A stretch of DNA of 64,000 nt, taken from the NCBI RefSeq assembly GCF_003583405.1, contig NZ_QXEC01000006.1, positions 124,001-188,000 of the forward strand. The letters are read 5' to 3'. The DNA comes from Micromonospora radicis (lineage in GTDB: Bacteria > Actinomycetota > Actinomycetes > Mycobacteriales > Micromonosporaceae). Under the pieces are notes generated by a model. The model had not been told where the DNA came from. It searched no databases and was given only the letters and a program-made list of their open reading frames with translations. Below, one piece after another: positions 8,925 through 20,993 of this stretch. The position numbers were made by a program, and so were the translations under genes. Positions within the stretch are counted from its first letter, which is position 1. Each line of letters starts with the position of its first letter.

Positions 8925-9830
8925 TCAGCTGAGGAAGAGCGAGATCGGTAGCGCGGCGGCGGTTCCGGTCGCCAGCAGGGCGACGGCACCGAGCAGGCGC
9001 GGCGGGCGCGCGGTGACCAGCAGCCGCTGCACCCGTACGTCCAGATCCCGGTCGCCGAGACCGAGCGTGCCGGCCGGGGTGATCCGGTCCCCGGCGGCGG
9101 CGAACCGGCGCAGCGCACCCGCCAGCGGTGCCTCGGCGTGCAGTTCCCGGGCCTTGTCGTCGGCCCGCATCTCGACCAGCAGGCCGACCCGCTCGTGCGC
9201 CTCACGGACCCAACGCAGCCACGGCAACGCCCGGCAGAGCGCGGTGAACGGCAGCAGCACCAGGTCGTGCCGCTCCTGCGCGTGCGCCCGCTCGTGGGTG
9301 AGCACCGCCGCCAGTTCGGCCCGGTCGAGCAGGTCCAGCGTGCCGGCGCTGACCACCACCCGGGGCCGGACCCCCGGCAGGCAGTACGCCGCCGCGCTCG
9401 GGTGGTCGAGCACCAACGCCCCCGGCACGGTGGGGTCCCGCCGGGCCACCAGGGCGAGCAGGTCCCGGTGCCGGCGCTGGGCGCGTACCGTGCCGTGGAT
9501 GCTGCGTACCGTCGTGGTCAGCAGCACCGCCCCGATGCCGAGACCGACACCGACCAGCCCCAGGTGCACGGCGCCGAGCCCGACGGGCAGCGTGCCGTGC
9601 CACAGGTCGACGGCGAGCGCGAGGAGCGCACTGCCGGTGCCCCGCTGGTACGGGGTGAGTCCGAGCGCGATGGGCACGCCCATCGCGGACAGCCCGGCGC
9701 CCAGGCCGACCGCCTGCCAGCAGAGGATCGCCACCCGCGGGCTGCGCCACGTCCAGGTGGAGCGGGCCAGCACCTGCGCGATCAACCAACACGCCAGCAT
9801 CGAGCCGACGAAGTGCAGGGTGTGGGCCAC
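8925..9830 (-). CDS. M56-family (BlaR1-type) membrane zinc metallopeptidase
   Basis: 301 aa, GTG start. Several N-terminal hydrophobic segments (MLACWLIAQVLA; LLALAVDLWHG; LGLVGVGLGIGAVLL) precede the zinc motif HERAH (about residues 179-183, context VLTHERAHAQERHD), and another hydrophobic helix closes the protein. The family anchors the protease in the membrane; in beta-lactam sensing it cleaves BlaI. It lies 10 bp downstream of the blaI-like gene in the same operon, so a repressor-protease pair is the natural reading. Unlike BlaR1 it has no penicillin-binding sensor domain, so the trigger is unknown. Confidence 0.85.
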   Translation of the reverse strand: MAHTLHFVGSMLACWLIAQVLARSTWTWRSPRVAILCWQAVGLGAGLSAMGVPIALGLTPYQRGTGSALLALAVDLWHGTLPVGLGAVHLGLVGVGLGIGAVLLTTTVRSIHGTVRAQRRHRDLLALVARRDPTVPGALVLDHPSAAAYCLPGVRPRVVVSAGTLDLLDRAELAAVLTHERAHAQERHDLVLLPFTALCRALPWLRWVREAHERVGLLVEMRADDKARELHAEAPLAGALRRFAAAGDRITPAGTLGLGDRDLDVRVQRLLVTARPPRLLGAVALLATGTAAALPISLFLS

Positions 9831-9840
9831 GGCGTCGCCC

Positions 9841-10344
9841 CTACCGCTCCGTCGCCCCGCCGGCCAGATCCGGGCGTCCCGCCCGGTCCGGAGGCGGTGC
9901 CGCGACCCGGTCGGTCAGCTGCTCGGCGCCCGGCTCCCCGGCGCCCGGCTCGGCGGGCTGACCGCCGACGCCCGGCGCCATCCCGGCCTCGGCGGACAGG
10001 GCGGCGCGCAACACGTCCGCTTCGGTGCCGGTGACCGAGCGGGCGAACCGGACCAACGCCGCGTCCCGGCTGCCGCCGAGATCGAGCGCGTCGAGCATGA
10101 TCTGGGCGATGTGCGCCTCGCGGGTGGCCATGGCCCGGTAACGCCAGGCCCGGCCCTCGCGCTCCCGCTGCACCATGCCCTTGCCGGCGAGCCGGTCGAG
10201 GACCGTCATGACCGTCGTGTACGCCAGTTCGCGGCCGGCCAGCGCGTCGGCCACCTCGCGCACCGTGACGCCGTCCGACGTGGCGGGCACCGTGTCCCAC
10301 AGCACGTCCATCACCGCACGCTCAAGATCCCCCAGCCGAGTCAC
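9841..10344 (-). CDS. BlaI/MecI/CopY-family transcriptional repressor
   Basis: 167 aa, GTG start at 10344. The N-terminal winged helix begins LGDLERAVMDVLW and contains REVADAL and YTTVMTVLDRLAGKGMV, the recognition region of BlaI-type repressors; the second half is the dimerisation helix bundle followed by a Gly/Ala/Pro-rich tail longer than usual. In this family, cleavage by a partner membrane protease releases the operator; the partner here is the downstream M56 gene. A TAGGAT hexamer six bases before the start and a CTAC-N5-GTAG dyad overlapping it suggest a leaderless, autorepressed transcript. Confidence 0.88.
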   Translation of the reverse strand: MTRLGDLERAVMDVLWDTVPATSDGVTVREVADALAGRELAYTTVMTVLDRLAGKGMVQREREGRAWRYRAMATREAHIAQIMLDALDLGGSRDAALVRFARSVTGTEADVLRAALSAEAGMAPGVGGQPAEPGAGEPGAEQLTDRVAAPPPDRAGRPDLAGGATER

Positions 10345-10366
10345 CCCTGAATCCTACCCCCCGTAG
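10345..10366 (-). promoter_or_regulatory. Leaderless blaI promoter with BlaI-type operator
   Basis: Read on the minus strand, TAGGAT (10356-10351) is a -10 hexamer followed by six bases and then the GTG start at 10344. CTAC-N5-GTAG (10354-10366) overlaps it and resembles the TACTAC/GTAGTA half-sites of actinobacterial BlaI operators, so repressor binding would block the promoter. Confidence 0.5.
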
Positions 10367-10446
10367 TAGACCAGCCCACCACCCCGCCAGTCGACGCCGG
10401 GCAGGGCCGGTAGGCCGTCCCTCCCGGACGGACCCCGCCCGCATCA

Positions 10447-10520
10447 GGGTTCCCGGGGGAGCCCGCCCGCGCAGGGATCAAGCCTGACCGCCCGGACCAG
10501 GTGGGCTCCCCCGGAAACCC
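10447..10520 (-). terminator. Long inverted repeat downstream of the truncated aldehyde dehydrogenase gene
   Basis: Arms GGGTTCCCGGGGGAGCCC (10447-10464) and GGGCTCCCCCGGAAACCC (10503-10520) pair with one mismatch around a 38-nt loop. It sits between the end of the deoC operon and blaI, so termination is plausible. The large loop is atypical, and no U-run follows. Confidence 0.4.
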
Positions 10521-10537
10521 CCACAGCGAGCCCGAAC

Positions 10538-11362
10538 TCACACCCCCTTGGGATGCCAGACCGTCTTCGTCTCCAGCAGGGCCGTCATCCGGCCAAGCCC
10601 GGGATCTGCCGTCCAGTCGTGGTCGCCAGGCACCGGCCGGAGCACCCGCTTCAGGTTCTCCGCCGCCCTGACCTCCAGGTCGGCGGCCAGTTCCCCGTCG
10701 GTCACCCCGGTCAGGTCGATCGCGTTGACGTCCATGTGGGCGGCCAGCGTCGGCACGGTCTCCGACAGGCGGCCGGTCAGGATGTTGACCACCCCGCCCG
10801 GCAGGTCGGAGGTGGCCAGCACCTCGGCCAGGGTCACCGCGGCCAGCGGCGCCGACGGCGAGGCGGCCACCACGACGGTGTTGCCGGTGACGATCGCCGG
10901 GGCGATCACGCTGACCAGACCGAGCAGCGCCGGTGCCTCGGGAGCCACCACGGCCACCACGCCGGTGGGTTCCGGCGCGGAGAGGTTGAAGTACGGCCCG
11001 GCGACGGGGTTCGCGCCGCCGTACACCTGCGCCAGCTTGTCGGACCAACCGGCGTACCAGACCCAGCGGTCGGTCGCGGCGTCCACCTCGTCGCCGGGTA
11101 CGCCCAGGGCGACGAACTGCTCGCGGCGACCCTCCAGCATCTCGGCGACCCGGTAGAGGATCTGACCCCGGTTGTACGCGGTCGCCCCGGCCCACCCCTT
11201 GACGGCGGCGCGGGCGGCCACCACGGCGTCCCGCGCGTCCTTGCGGGAGGCCAGCGACACGTTGGAGTCCTGCACGAGATACGACCGTCCCGACTCGCTG
11301 CGCGGGAACTTCCCGCCGATGAAGAGCTTGTACGTCTTGCGTACCGCGACCCGCTCAGACAT
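10538..11362 (-). CDS. Half-length aldehyde dehydrogenase-like protein without catalytic domain
   Basis: 274 aa from the ATG at 11362, which overlaps the end of the upstream aldehyde dehydrogenase gene by 8 nt. The protein starts MSERVAVRKTYKLFIGGKFPRSESG and aligns with the N-terminal NAD-binding half of that enzyme (LFIGGKF versus LFIDGRF; YAGWSDKLAQV versus YAGWADKLPHA; GNTVVV versus GNTVVL). It ends before the LELGGK Glu and the active-site Cys. It cannot be a conventional dehydrogenase; it may be a regulatory or structural subunit. The frame is intact with normal codon use, so it is not simply a pseudogene. Confidence 0.8.
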   Translation of the reverse strand: MSERVAVRKTYKLFIGGKFPRSESGRSYLVQDSNVSLASRKDARDAVVAARAAVKGWAGATAYNRGQILYRVAEMLEGRREQFVALGVPGDEVDAATDRWVWYAGWSDKLAQVYGGANPVAGPYFNLSAPEPTGVVAVVAPEAPALLGLVSVIAPAIVTGNTVVVAASPSAPLAAVTLAEVLATSDLPGGVVNILTGRLSETVPTLAAHMDVNAIDLTGVTDGELAADLEVRAAENLKRVLRPVPGDHDWTADPGLGRMTALLETKTVWHPKGV

Positions 11363-12785
11363 TGAGGTACGCCTCCAGCCCGTGCCGGCCACCCTCGCGG
11401 CCGTAGCCCGACTCCTTGTAGCCGCCGAACGGCGAGGTCGGGTCGAACTTGTTGAACGTGTTGGCCCAGACCACTCCGGCGCGCAGCCGGTCGGCCATCC
11501 ACAGGATCCGGGAACCCTTCTCGGTCCAGATCCCGGCGGACAGCCCGTACGGCGTGTTGTTGGCCTTCTCCACGGCCTCGGCCGGGGTGCGGAAGGTCAG
11601 CACGGACAGCACCGGGCCGAAGATCTCCTCGCGGGCGATCCGGTGCGCCTGGGTGACGCCGGTGAAGAGGGTCGGCGCGAACCAGAAGCCGCGCTCGGGC
11701 AGCTCGCACGGCGGCGACCAGCGTTGCGCGCCCTCGGCGGCGCCGGCCTCGGTCAGCTCCTGGATCCGGGCCAGCTGGGCGGCGGAGTTGATGGCGCCGA
11801 TGTCGGTGTTCTTGTCCAGCGGGTCGCCGACCCGCAGCTGGGCCATCCGGCGCTTGAGCGAGTCGAGCACCTGCTCGGCGACCGACTCCTGGACCAGCAG
11901 TCGGGAGCCGGCGCAGCAGACGTGCCCCTGGTTGAAGAAGATGCCGTTGACGATGCCCTCGACGGCCTGGTCGACCGGGGCGTCGTCGAAGACGATGTTG
12001 GCGGCCTTGCCGCCCAACTCCAGGGTGAGCTTCTTGCGGCTGCCGGCGACCGCGCGGGCGATGGCCCGGCCGACGTCGGTGGAGCCGGTGAAGGCGACCT
12101 TGTCGACACCGTCGTGCTCGACCAGCGCCCGGCCGGTCTCACCAGCGCCGGTGACGATGTTGACCACGCCCGCCGGCAGCTCGGCCTGCTGGCAGATCTC
12201 GGCGAACAGCAGCGCGGTCAGCGGGGTGGTCTCGGCCGGCTTCAGCACCACCGTGTTGCCGGCAGCCAGCGCCGGGGCGATCTTCCAGGCCAGCATCAGC
12301 AGCGGGAAGTTCCACGGGATGACCTGGGCGGCCACGCCGAGCGGCTGAGGGTTCACCCCGAAGCCGGCATGTGGCAGCTTGTCGGCCCAGCCGGCGTAGT
12401 AGAAGAAGTGCGCGGCGACCAGCGGCAGGTCGACGTCCCGCGACTCCTTGATCGGCTTGCCGTTGTCCAGCGACTCCAGCACGGCCAGCTCGCGGGACCG
12501 CTCCTGGATGATCCGGGCGATCCGGTACAGGTACTTGGCCCGGTCCCGGCCCGGCATCGGACCCCAGACCTTCTCGTACGCCTTGCGGGCCGCCCGGACG
12601 GCGCGGTCGACGTCCTGCGCGCCGCCTTCGGCGATCTCGGCGAGGACCTCCTCGGAGGCCGGGTTGACCGACTTGAGGCTGCCGCCGTCGGCCGGGTCGA
12701 CGAACCTACCGTCGATGAACAGGCCGTAGGACGGTTTGATGTCCACCACCGAGCGTGACTCGGGGGCGGGGGCGTATTCGAACAT
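11355..12785 (-). CDS. NAD(P)-dependent aldehyde dehydrogenase
   Basis: 476 aa. It carries the family motifs VIPWNFPLLMLAWKIAPALAAG, FTGSTDVGR, LELGGK with general-base Glu 256, and GHVCCAGSR with catalytic Cys 290, exactly 34 residues later as in the family. It starts 5 bp downstream of deoC and is followed by an overlapping half-length paralogue. The setting suggests oxidation of an aldehyde from deoxyribose breakdown (deoC yields acetaldehyde and glyceraldehyde 3-phosphate), so acetaldehyde is the likely substrate by inference. Catalytic residues are complete. Confidence 0.9.
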   Translation of the reverse strand: MFEYAPAPESRSVVDIKPSYGLFIDGRFVDPADGGSLKSVNPASEEVLAEIAEGGAQDVDRAVRAARKAYEKVWGPMPGRDRAKYLYRIARIIQERSRELAVLESLDNGKPIKESRDVDLPLVAAHFFYYAGWADKLPHAGFGVNPQPLGVAAQVIPWNFPLLMLAWKIAPALAAGNTVVLKPAETTPLTALLFAEICQQAELPAGVVNIVTGAGETGRALVEHDGVDKVAFTGSTDVGRAIARAVAGSRKKLTLELGGKAANIVFDDAPVDQAVEGIVNGIFFNQGHVCCAGSRLLVQESVAEQVLDSLKRRMAQLRVGDPLDKNTDIGAINSAAQLARIQELTEAGAAEGAQRWSPPCELPERGFWFAPTLFTGVTQAHRIAREEIFGPVLSVLTFRTPAEAVEKANNTPYGLSAGIWTEKGSRILWMADRLRAGVVWANTFNKFDPTSPFGGYKESGYGREGGRHGLEAYLNV

Positions 12786-12790
12786 CGCGG

Positions 12791-13750
12791 TCAGTCCAGG
12801 GTGAAGTAGTCGGGGCCGGCGTAGACACCGGTCGTCAGCTTGGTGCGCTGCATCAGCAGGTCGTTGAGGAGGCTGGAGGCGCCGAACCGGAACCAGTCCG
12901 GGTCCAGCCAGTCCGGCCCGACGGTCTCGTTGACCATGACCAGGTACTTGATGGCGTCCTTGGTGGTCTTGATGCCGCCGGCCGGCTTCACGCCGACCTG
13001 CCGCCCGGTAGCGGCCCGGAAGTCACGGACCGCCTCCAGCATCACCAGGGTCACCGGCAGCGTCGCCGCGACCGGGACCTTGCCGGTGGAGGTCTTGATG
13101 AAGTCGCCGCCGGCCAGCATGGCCAGCCAGGAGGCACGGCGGACGTTGTCGTACGTGGCCAGCTCACCGGTCTCCAGGATCACCTTGAGGTGCGCGTCCC
13201 CGCAGGCTTGCTTGGTGGCGGCGATCTCGTCGTACACCTCGGCGTAGCGACCGGCCAGGAAGGCACCCCGGTTGATCACCATGTCGATCTCGTCGGCGCC
13301 CGCCTCGACGGCGGCCCGGGTGTCGGCGAGTTTGATCTCCATCGGCGCCTGACCGGACGGGAACGCCGTCGCCACACTGGCCAGATGGACTGCGCTACCG
13401 CGCAGCACCTCGGCCACGTACGGGACCATCGCGGGATAGACGCAGACGGCCCCGACGTGCGGGCAGGACGGGTCCGCCGGGTCGGGGCGCAGCGCCTTGG
13501 CGGCGAGCGCGCGTACCTTGCCGGGGGTGTCTGCGCCTTCGAGCGTGGTCAGGTCGACCATCCGGATCGCGAGGTCGATCGCCTGGGCCTTGGCGGTGGT
13601 CTTGATGGATCGGGTGCCGAGTTGGGCTGCCCGCTGCTCCGCGCCCACCTGATCCACGCCCGGTAGGCCGTGCAGGAAGGTCCGCAGAGCGGTCTCGGAT
13701 CGTCCCAGCTCGGAGAGGTCCGACCGGGCCGACGTCGTTGTCGCCGTCAT
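12791..13750 (-). CDS. deoC: Deoxyribose-phosphate aldolase
   Basis: 319 aa. It splits 2-deoxyribose 5-phosphate to acetaldehyde and glyceraldehyde 3-phosphate in nucleoside salvage. The TIM-barrel core shows DEIDMVINRGAFL, LKVILETGEL, DFIKTSTGK with the Schiff-base Lys (about residue 218) and VGVKPAGGIK with the second essential Lys. The ATG at 13750 has TAGACT seven bases upstream, which predicts a leaderless mRNA. It heads a three-gene operon with the two aldehyde dehydrogenase-type genes and is divergent from upp, another salvage gene. Confidence 0.95.
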   Translation of the reverse strand: MTATTTSARSDLSELGRSETALRTFLHGLPGVDQVGAEQRAAQLGTRSIKTTAKAQAIDLAIRMVDLTTLEGADTPGKVRALAAKALRPDPADPSCPHVGAVCVYPAMVPYVAEVLRGSAVHLASVATAFPSGQAPMEIKLADTRAAVEAGADEIDMVINRGAFLAGRYAEVYDEIAATKQACGDAHLKVILETGELATYDNVRRASWLAMLAGGDFIKTSTGKVPVAATLPVTLVMLEAVRDFRAATGRQVGVKPAGGIKTTKDAIKYLVMVNETVGPDWLDPDWFRFGASSLLNDLLMQRTKLTTGVYAGPDYFTLD

Positions 13751-13763
13751 GCCCCGAAGTCTA
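13751..13763 (-). promoter_or_regulatory. Predicted leaderless deoC promoter
   Basis: On the minus strand TAGACT (13763-13758) is followed by seven bases and the deoC ATG (13750), so the first transcribed base would fall at or next to the start codon. Confidence 0.5.
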
Positions 13764-13868
13764 CGCAGGCCGGCGTCGCCTGATCCTGATCATGGTCGCG
13801 GGTGGAGCGTCCCGGGTGAGCGACATCGCTGCTCCGGGCCGGGCCCGCGCGTCCGCGTCCGGGCCGGG

Positions 13869-13882
13869 TAGGTTGAGCGATC
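13869..13882 (+). promoter_or_regulatory. Predicted near-leaderless upp promoter
   Basis: TAGGTT (13869-13874) lies eight bases before the upp GTG (13883), with no ribosome-binding site between. It shares a 132-bp divergent intergenic region with the deoC promoter. Confidence 0.45.
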
Positions 13883-14515
13883 GTGGACGTACTCGTCATT
13901 GACCACCCGCTCGCCCAGTCCCGGCTGACCGCCATGCGGGACGAACGGACCGACTCCGCCTCGTTCCGGGCGGCACTGCACGAACTCACCACCATGCTGG
14001 TGTACGAGGCCGCGCGCTCCTTCCCGGTCGAGACGTACCCGGTGCAGACCCCGGTGACCGCCACCGAGGGCACCCGGCTGGCCAACCCGCCGCTGCTGGT
14101 ACCGGTGCTGCGCGCCGGTCTCGGCATGGCCGACGCCGCGCTGGGGCTGCTGCCGGAGTCGTCCATGGGCTTCGTCGGGCTGGCCCGCGACGAGGAGACG
14201 TACGAGCCGCGCGCCTACATGGAGTCGCTGCCCCGCGACCTCCACGGCCTGCCGGTGCTGGTGCTGGACCCGATGCTGGCCACCGGGGGTTCGTTGGAGC
14301 ACTGCTGCCGGCTGCTCGCCGAGCGGGGCTGCACCGACATCACCGTGCTCTGCGTGCTCGCCGCGCCCGCGGGCATCGACCGGCTGCGCCGCTCCGGCCT
14401 GCCGCTGCGCCTGGTCACCGCCGCCATCGACGAGGGCCTCAACGACAGCATGTTCATCGTGCCCGGCCTCGGCGACGCGGGCGACCGCCAGTTCGGCGGC
14501 ATGCCCCGCTTCTGA
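13883..14515 (+). CDS. upp: Uracil phosphoribosyltransferase
   Basis: 210 aa, GTG start. It converts uracil and PRPP to UMP in pyrimidine salvage. The protein opens [20 protein letters not shown], has the RAGLGM substrate loop, the PRPP-binding [11 protein letters not shown] segment (about residues 128-138) and the C-terminal uracil-binding [14 protein letters not shown] motif. Length is normal for the family. It is transcribed divergently from deoC. Confidence 0.95.
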   Translation: MDVLVIDHPLAQSRLTAMRDERTDSASFRAALHELTTMLVYEAARSFPVETYPVQTPVTATEGTRLANPPLLVPVLRAGLGMADAALGLLPESSMGFVGLARDEETYEPRAYMESLPRDLHGLPVLVLDPMLATGGSLEHCCRLLAERGCTDITVLCVLAAPAGIDRLRRSGLPLRLVTAAIDEGLNDSMFIVPGLGDAGDRQFGGMPRF

Positions 14516-14559
14516 CCTGGGGCGGTCGGTTTGGGCCGCGCGGGGTGGGTGGTAGGGAC

Positions 14560-14573
14560 TAGCGTGTCGGGCC
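14560..14573 (+). promoter_or_regulatory. Predicted near-leaderless promoter of the GPP34 gene
   Basis: TAGCGT (14560-14565) is eight bases upstream of the ATG at 14574; no Shine-Dalgarno-like sequence intervenes. Confidence 0.4.
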
Positions 14574-15248
14574 ATGACTGGTGTTCCGCTCGCCGAGGAA
14601 CTGCTCCTGCTCGCGTACGACGACGAGAGCGGCAAGGCGACCATGCCGCGGATCAGCCTCGACCTCGGGATGGCCGCGGCGGTCCTGATCGAGTTGGCCC
14701 TGGCCGGCCGGATCGCGTACGCCGACGGCGCCCTGACGGTGGTCGACCCGACGCCGACCGGTGAGCCGGTCACCGACGACGTGCTGGCCCGGATCGCCGC
14801 CGACACGCCGCACAGCCCCGCGTCCTGGGTGCAGCGGCTGCGCCACGGTCTACGCGACAAGATCCTCGGCGACCTGTGCGCCCACGGTGTCGTCCGCGAC
14901 GTCGACGAGACGGAGTTGGGTTTCATCCACGTACACCGCTATCCGGTGGTGGATCCCTCGGTGGAGGCGGAGACCCGGCAACGGCTCGCCGCCGCGCTGA
15001 CCGGAACGGCGCCGGACGAGCGGACGGCGGCGCTGGCGACCCTGGTCGCCGTACTCCGGATGGAGTCCGCCCTCGGCGTGACCGGTGCCGCCGCCGAGGA
15101 CGCCCGGCACCGGCTGGAGGAGATCGCCACCGGCGCCGGTTTCTCCGGCGAGGCCAGCCTGGACGACTCGGTGGTGCGCCCCTCGGTCGGCCTGGTGGTG
15201 GCCGCGCTGGGCCGCGCCGTCCAGACCGCCCTCGGCCCCCGCCGCTGA
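14574..15248 (+). CDS. GPP34 (GOLPH3/Vps74-like) family protein
   Basis: 224 aa. It is all alpha-helical with the family hallmarks: LAEELLLLAYDDESG near the N-terminus, a helix MAAAVLIELALAGRI, and the basic helix WVQRLRHGLRDKIL that binds acidic lipid head groups in eukaryotic GOLPH3. Actinomycetes carry several such genes, and their role is poorly defined; peripheral membrane association is likely. It is monocistronic between upp and a convergent phosphosugar mutase, with a strong hairpin after it. Confidence 0.88.
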   Translation: MTGVPLAEELLLLAYDDESGKATMPRISLDLGMAAAVLIELALAGRIAYADGALTVVDPTPTGEPVTDDVLARIAADTPHSPASWVQRLRHGLRDKILGDLCAHGVVRDVDETELGFIHVHRYPVVDPSVEAETRQRLAAALTGTAPDERTAALATLVAVLRMESALGVTGAAAEDARHRLEEIATGAGFSGEASLDDSVVRPSVGLVVAALGRAVQTALGPRR

Positions 15249-15290
15249 CGACCTCGGCGGCCGCCGCCGGGCGCGCCACACTTCCCCGGA

Positions 15291-15336
15291 CGGTTGATTG
15301 CACCCAGAAATCTTTATTGCCGGGTGCAATCAACCG
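15291..15336. terminator. Perfect 15-bp inverted repeat between convergent genes
   Basis: CGGTTGATTGCACCC (15291-15305) and GGGTGCAATCAACCG (15322-15336) are perfectly complementary around a 16-nt A/T-rich loop. It is centred between two convergent genes and would form the same hairpin in both transcripts, so a bidirectional terminator is likely. The A/T-rich core differs from its surroundings, and a dispersed palindromic element is an alternative. Confidence 0.6.
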
Positions 15337-15388
15337 CAGGAGGAAACGTCTGGTGCGCTCGCGCCCGGGTGCCGGGAACGTCCGGTTC

Positions 15389-17053
15389 TCACCTGCCCAG
15401 GGCGTGCGCCACCTCGGTGCGGAGGGTTGCCACGGCGAGCGCCGCGCGGGAGCGCGCCGCCGCGACGTCGCCGTCCACCACCGGCTCCACCACTTCGAGG
15501 TACGCCTTGAGCTTCGGCTCGGTGCCGGAGGGCCGGATCACCACCCGGGCGGTGTCGGTGCGCAGGATCACCACGTCCGCCTCGGGCAGCAGGTCCTGCG
15601 CCTCGGTGACCGGCTGGCCGAGCAGGCTGGTCGGGGTGGCGGCGCGGATCCGGGCCATCGCGTCGGCGATCAGCCGCAGGTCGTCCACGCGTACCGAGAG
15701 CTGGTCGGTGTGGTACACGCCGAACTCGGCGGCCAACTCGTCCAGCCGGTCGGTGAGGGTACGACCCTCGGCCTTGAGGCCGGCGGCCAGCTCGGCGACG
15801 GTCAGCGCGGCGGTGATGCCGTCCTTGTCCCGGACGTGTTCCGGTGCGACGCAGTAGCCGAGCGCCTCCTCGTAGCCGAAGACCAGCGGCTCGGCTCCGC
15901 CACCGGCCCGTACGATCCACTTGAACCCGGTCAGCGTCTCGTCGTACGGCAGGCCCCGGGCGGTGCACATGGCGCGCAGCAGCGACGACGAGACGATGGT
16001 GGTGGCGTACAGGCCGGTCACGCCGCGCCGCATCAGATGGTCGGCGAGCAGCACCCCAACCTCGTCGCCACGCAACATCCGCCAACCCTGCTCGCCTCGG
16101 ACGGCGACGGCACAGCGGTCGGCGTCGGGGTCGTTGGCGATGGCCAGGTCGGCGCCGGTCGAGTCGGCGAGCGCGACCAGCCGATCCACCGCCCCCGGCT
16201 CCTCCGGGTTGGGGAAGCTGACGGTGGGGAAGTCCGGGTCCGGTTCCGCCTGGTCGGGCACCACGCCGGGCACCGGGAAGCCGGCGGCGGCGAAGGCCGC
16301 GGTGAGCACGGTCGCACCGACGCCGTGCAGCGGGGTGTACGCCACGTTCAACCCCCGGGGACCGGCCGCCGGCAGTACGCCGACCGCGCGGGCCACGTAG
16401 GCGCTCACCACGTCGTCACCGAGGATCTGCCCGGCCGGGCCGAGCGGTACCTCGGTGAGGCGCCCGACCGCCCGGATGGCGGCCTCGATGCCGGCGTCGG
16501 CCGGCGGCACGATCTGCGCGCCGGCACCCAGCTCGCCGCCCAGCTCGGCGCCGAGGTAGACCTTGTAGCCGTTGTCCTGCGGCGGGTTGTGGCTCGCCGT
16601 CACCATCACCCCGGCCACCGCACCGAGTTGCCGCACCGCGTAGGCGAGGACCGGGGTGGGTAGCGGGCGGGGGAGCAGAAACGCGGGCCGTCCGGCGCCG
16701 GTGGCCACCCGGGCGGTCTGCTCGGCGAAGGCGCGGGAGCCGCGTCGGGCGTCGTACCCGATCACCAGCGGGCCGGTGCCGCCCTGGGCCGCGAGCCAGG
16801 CGACCAGCCCGGCGGCGGCCTGGGTGACCACCGCGAGGTTCATCCCGTTCGGGCCGGCGCGCAGCGGACCGCGTAGCCCGGCGGTGCCGAAGGTCAGCGG
16901 CCCGGCGAACCGGCCGGCCAGCTCCGCGGCGCTGCCCGGGAGCTGGTCGAGCACGGCCCGCAGTTCCGCCCGGTCGGCCGGGTCGGGGTCGTCGGCGAGC
17001 CAGCGCTCGGCCCGCTCGCGGATGGTGTCGAGGTCAGTGGTGTCCGCCGCCAT
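15389..17053 (-). CDS. Phosphosugar mutase (phosphoglucomutase/phosphomannomutase family)
   Basis: 554 aa. It transfers phosphate between C1 and C6 of hexose phosphates. The FGTAGLRG substrate motif comes first; the active-site phosphoserine lies in VMVTASHNPPQDNGYKVY (Ser about 153); magnesium is bound by DPDADR (about 307); the C-terminal phosphate-binding loop is VIRPSGTEPKLKAYLE. Length matches the larger phosphoglucomutase/phosphopentomutase-like actinobacterial enzymes, so glucose versus mannose or pentose preference is not settled. A TATCAA hexamer six bases before the ATG suggests a leaderless transcript. Confidence 0.9.
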   Translation of the reverse strand: MAADTTDLDTIRERAERWLADDPDPADRAELRAVLDQLPGSAAELAGRFAGPLTFGTAGLRGPLRAGPNGMNLAVVTQAAAGLVAWLAAQGGTGPLVIGYDARRGSRAFAEQTARVATGAGRPAFLLPRPLPTPVLAYAVRQLGAVAGVMVTASHNPPQDNGYKVYLGAELGGELGAGAQIVPPADAGIEAAIRAVGRLTEVPLGPAGQILGDDVVSAYVARAVGVLPAAGPRGLNVAYTPLHGVGATVLTAAFAAAGFPVPGVVPDQAEPDPDFPTVSFPNPEEPGAVDRLVALADSTGADLAIANDPDADRCAVAVRGEQGWRMLRGDEVGVLLADHLMRRGVTGLYATTIVSSSLLRAMCTARGLPYDETLTGFKWIVRAGGGAEPLVFGYEEALGYCVAPEHVRDKDGITAALTVAELAAGLKAEGRTLTDRLDELAAEFGVYHTDQLSVRVDDLRLIADAMARIRAATPTSLLGQPVTEAQDLLPEADVVILRTDTARVVIRPSGTEPKLKAYLEVVEPVVDGDVAAARSRAALAVATLRTEVAHALGR

Positions 17054-17065
17054 TGGCTCTTGATA
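17054..17065 (-). promoter_or_regulatory. Predicted leaderless promoter of the phosphosugar mutase gene
   Basis: On the minus strand TATCAA (17065-17060), six bases, then the ATG at 17053. The last base departs from the TANNNT form, so this is weaker than the others. Confidence 0.35.
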
Positions 17066-17101
17066 GCACGGCGGCGGATCACCACGGGCGGGCGGCCTCG
17101 T

Positions 17102-19204
<2,103 letters not shown>

Positions 19205-19397
19205 AGAAAAGCCACCGGGGGAAGTCGAGGGGGCTGGGACACAACCTCCCTATCTTGCTGGTTCAGACGCCCGATGCGAAAGCCGCCGCGACGTACGTTT
19301 ACCGGACCGAACCGTACGTGCGCACCCAATCACCGCACGTCGCGGCGGTTGTGCCGGCTGTGCGGCACCTCTCACCCGGCGAGCCGCCGACTCGTCC

Positions 19398-19409
19398 TAC
19401 CATCCGGTG
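19398..19409 (+). promoter_or_regulatory. Predicted leaderless promoter of the acyl-CoA mutase gene
   Basis: TACCAT (19398-19403) is followed by six bases and then ATG at 19410. This spacing favours that ATG over the GTG at 19407 as the start. Confidence 0.5.
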
Positions 19410-20993
<1,584 letters not shown>

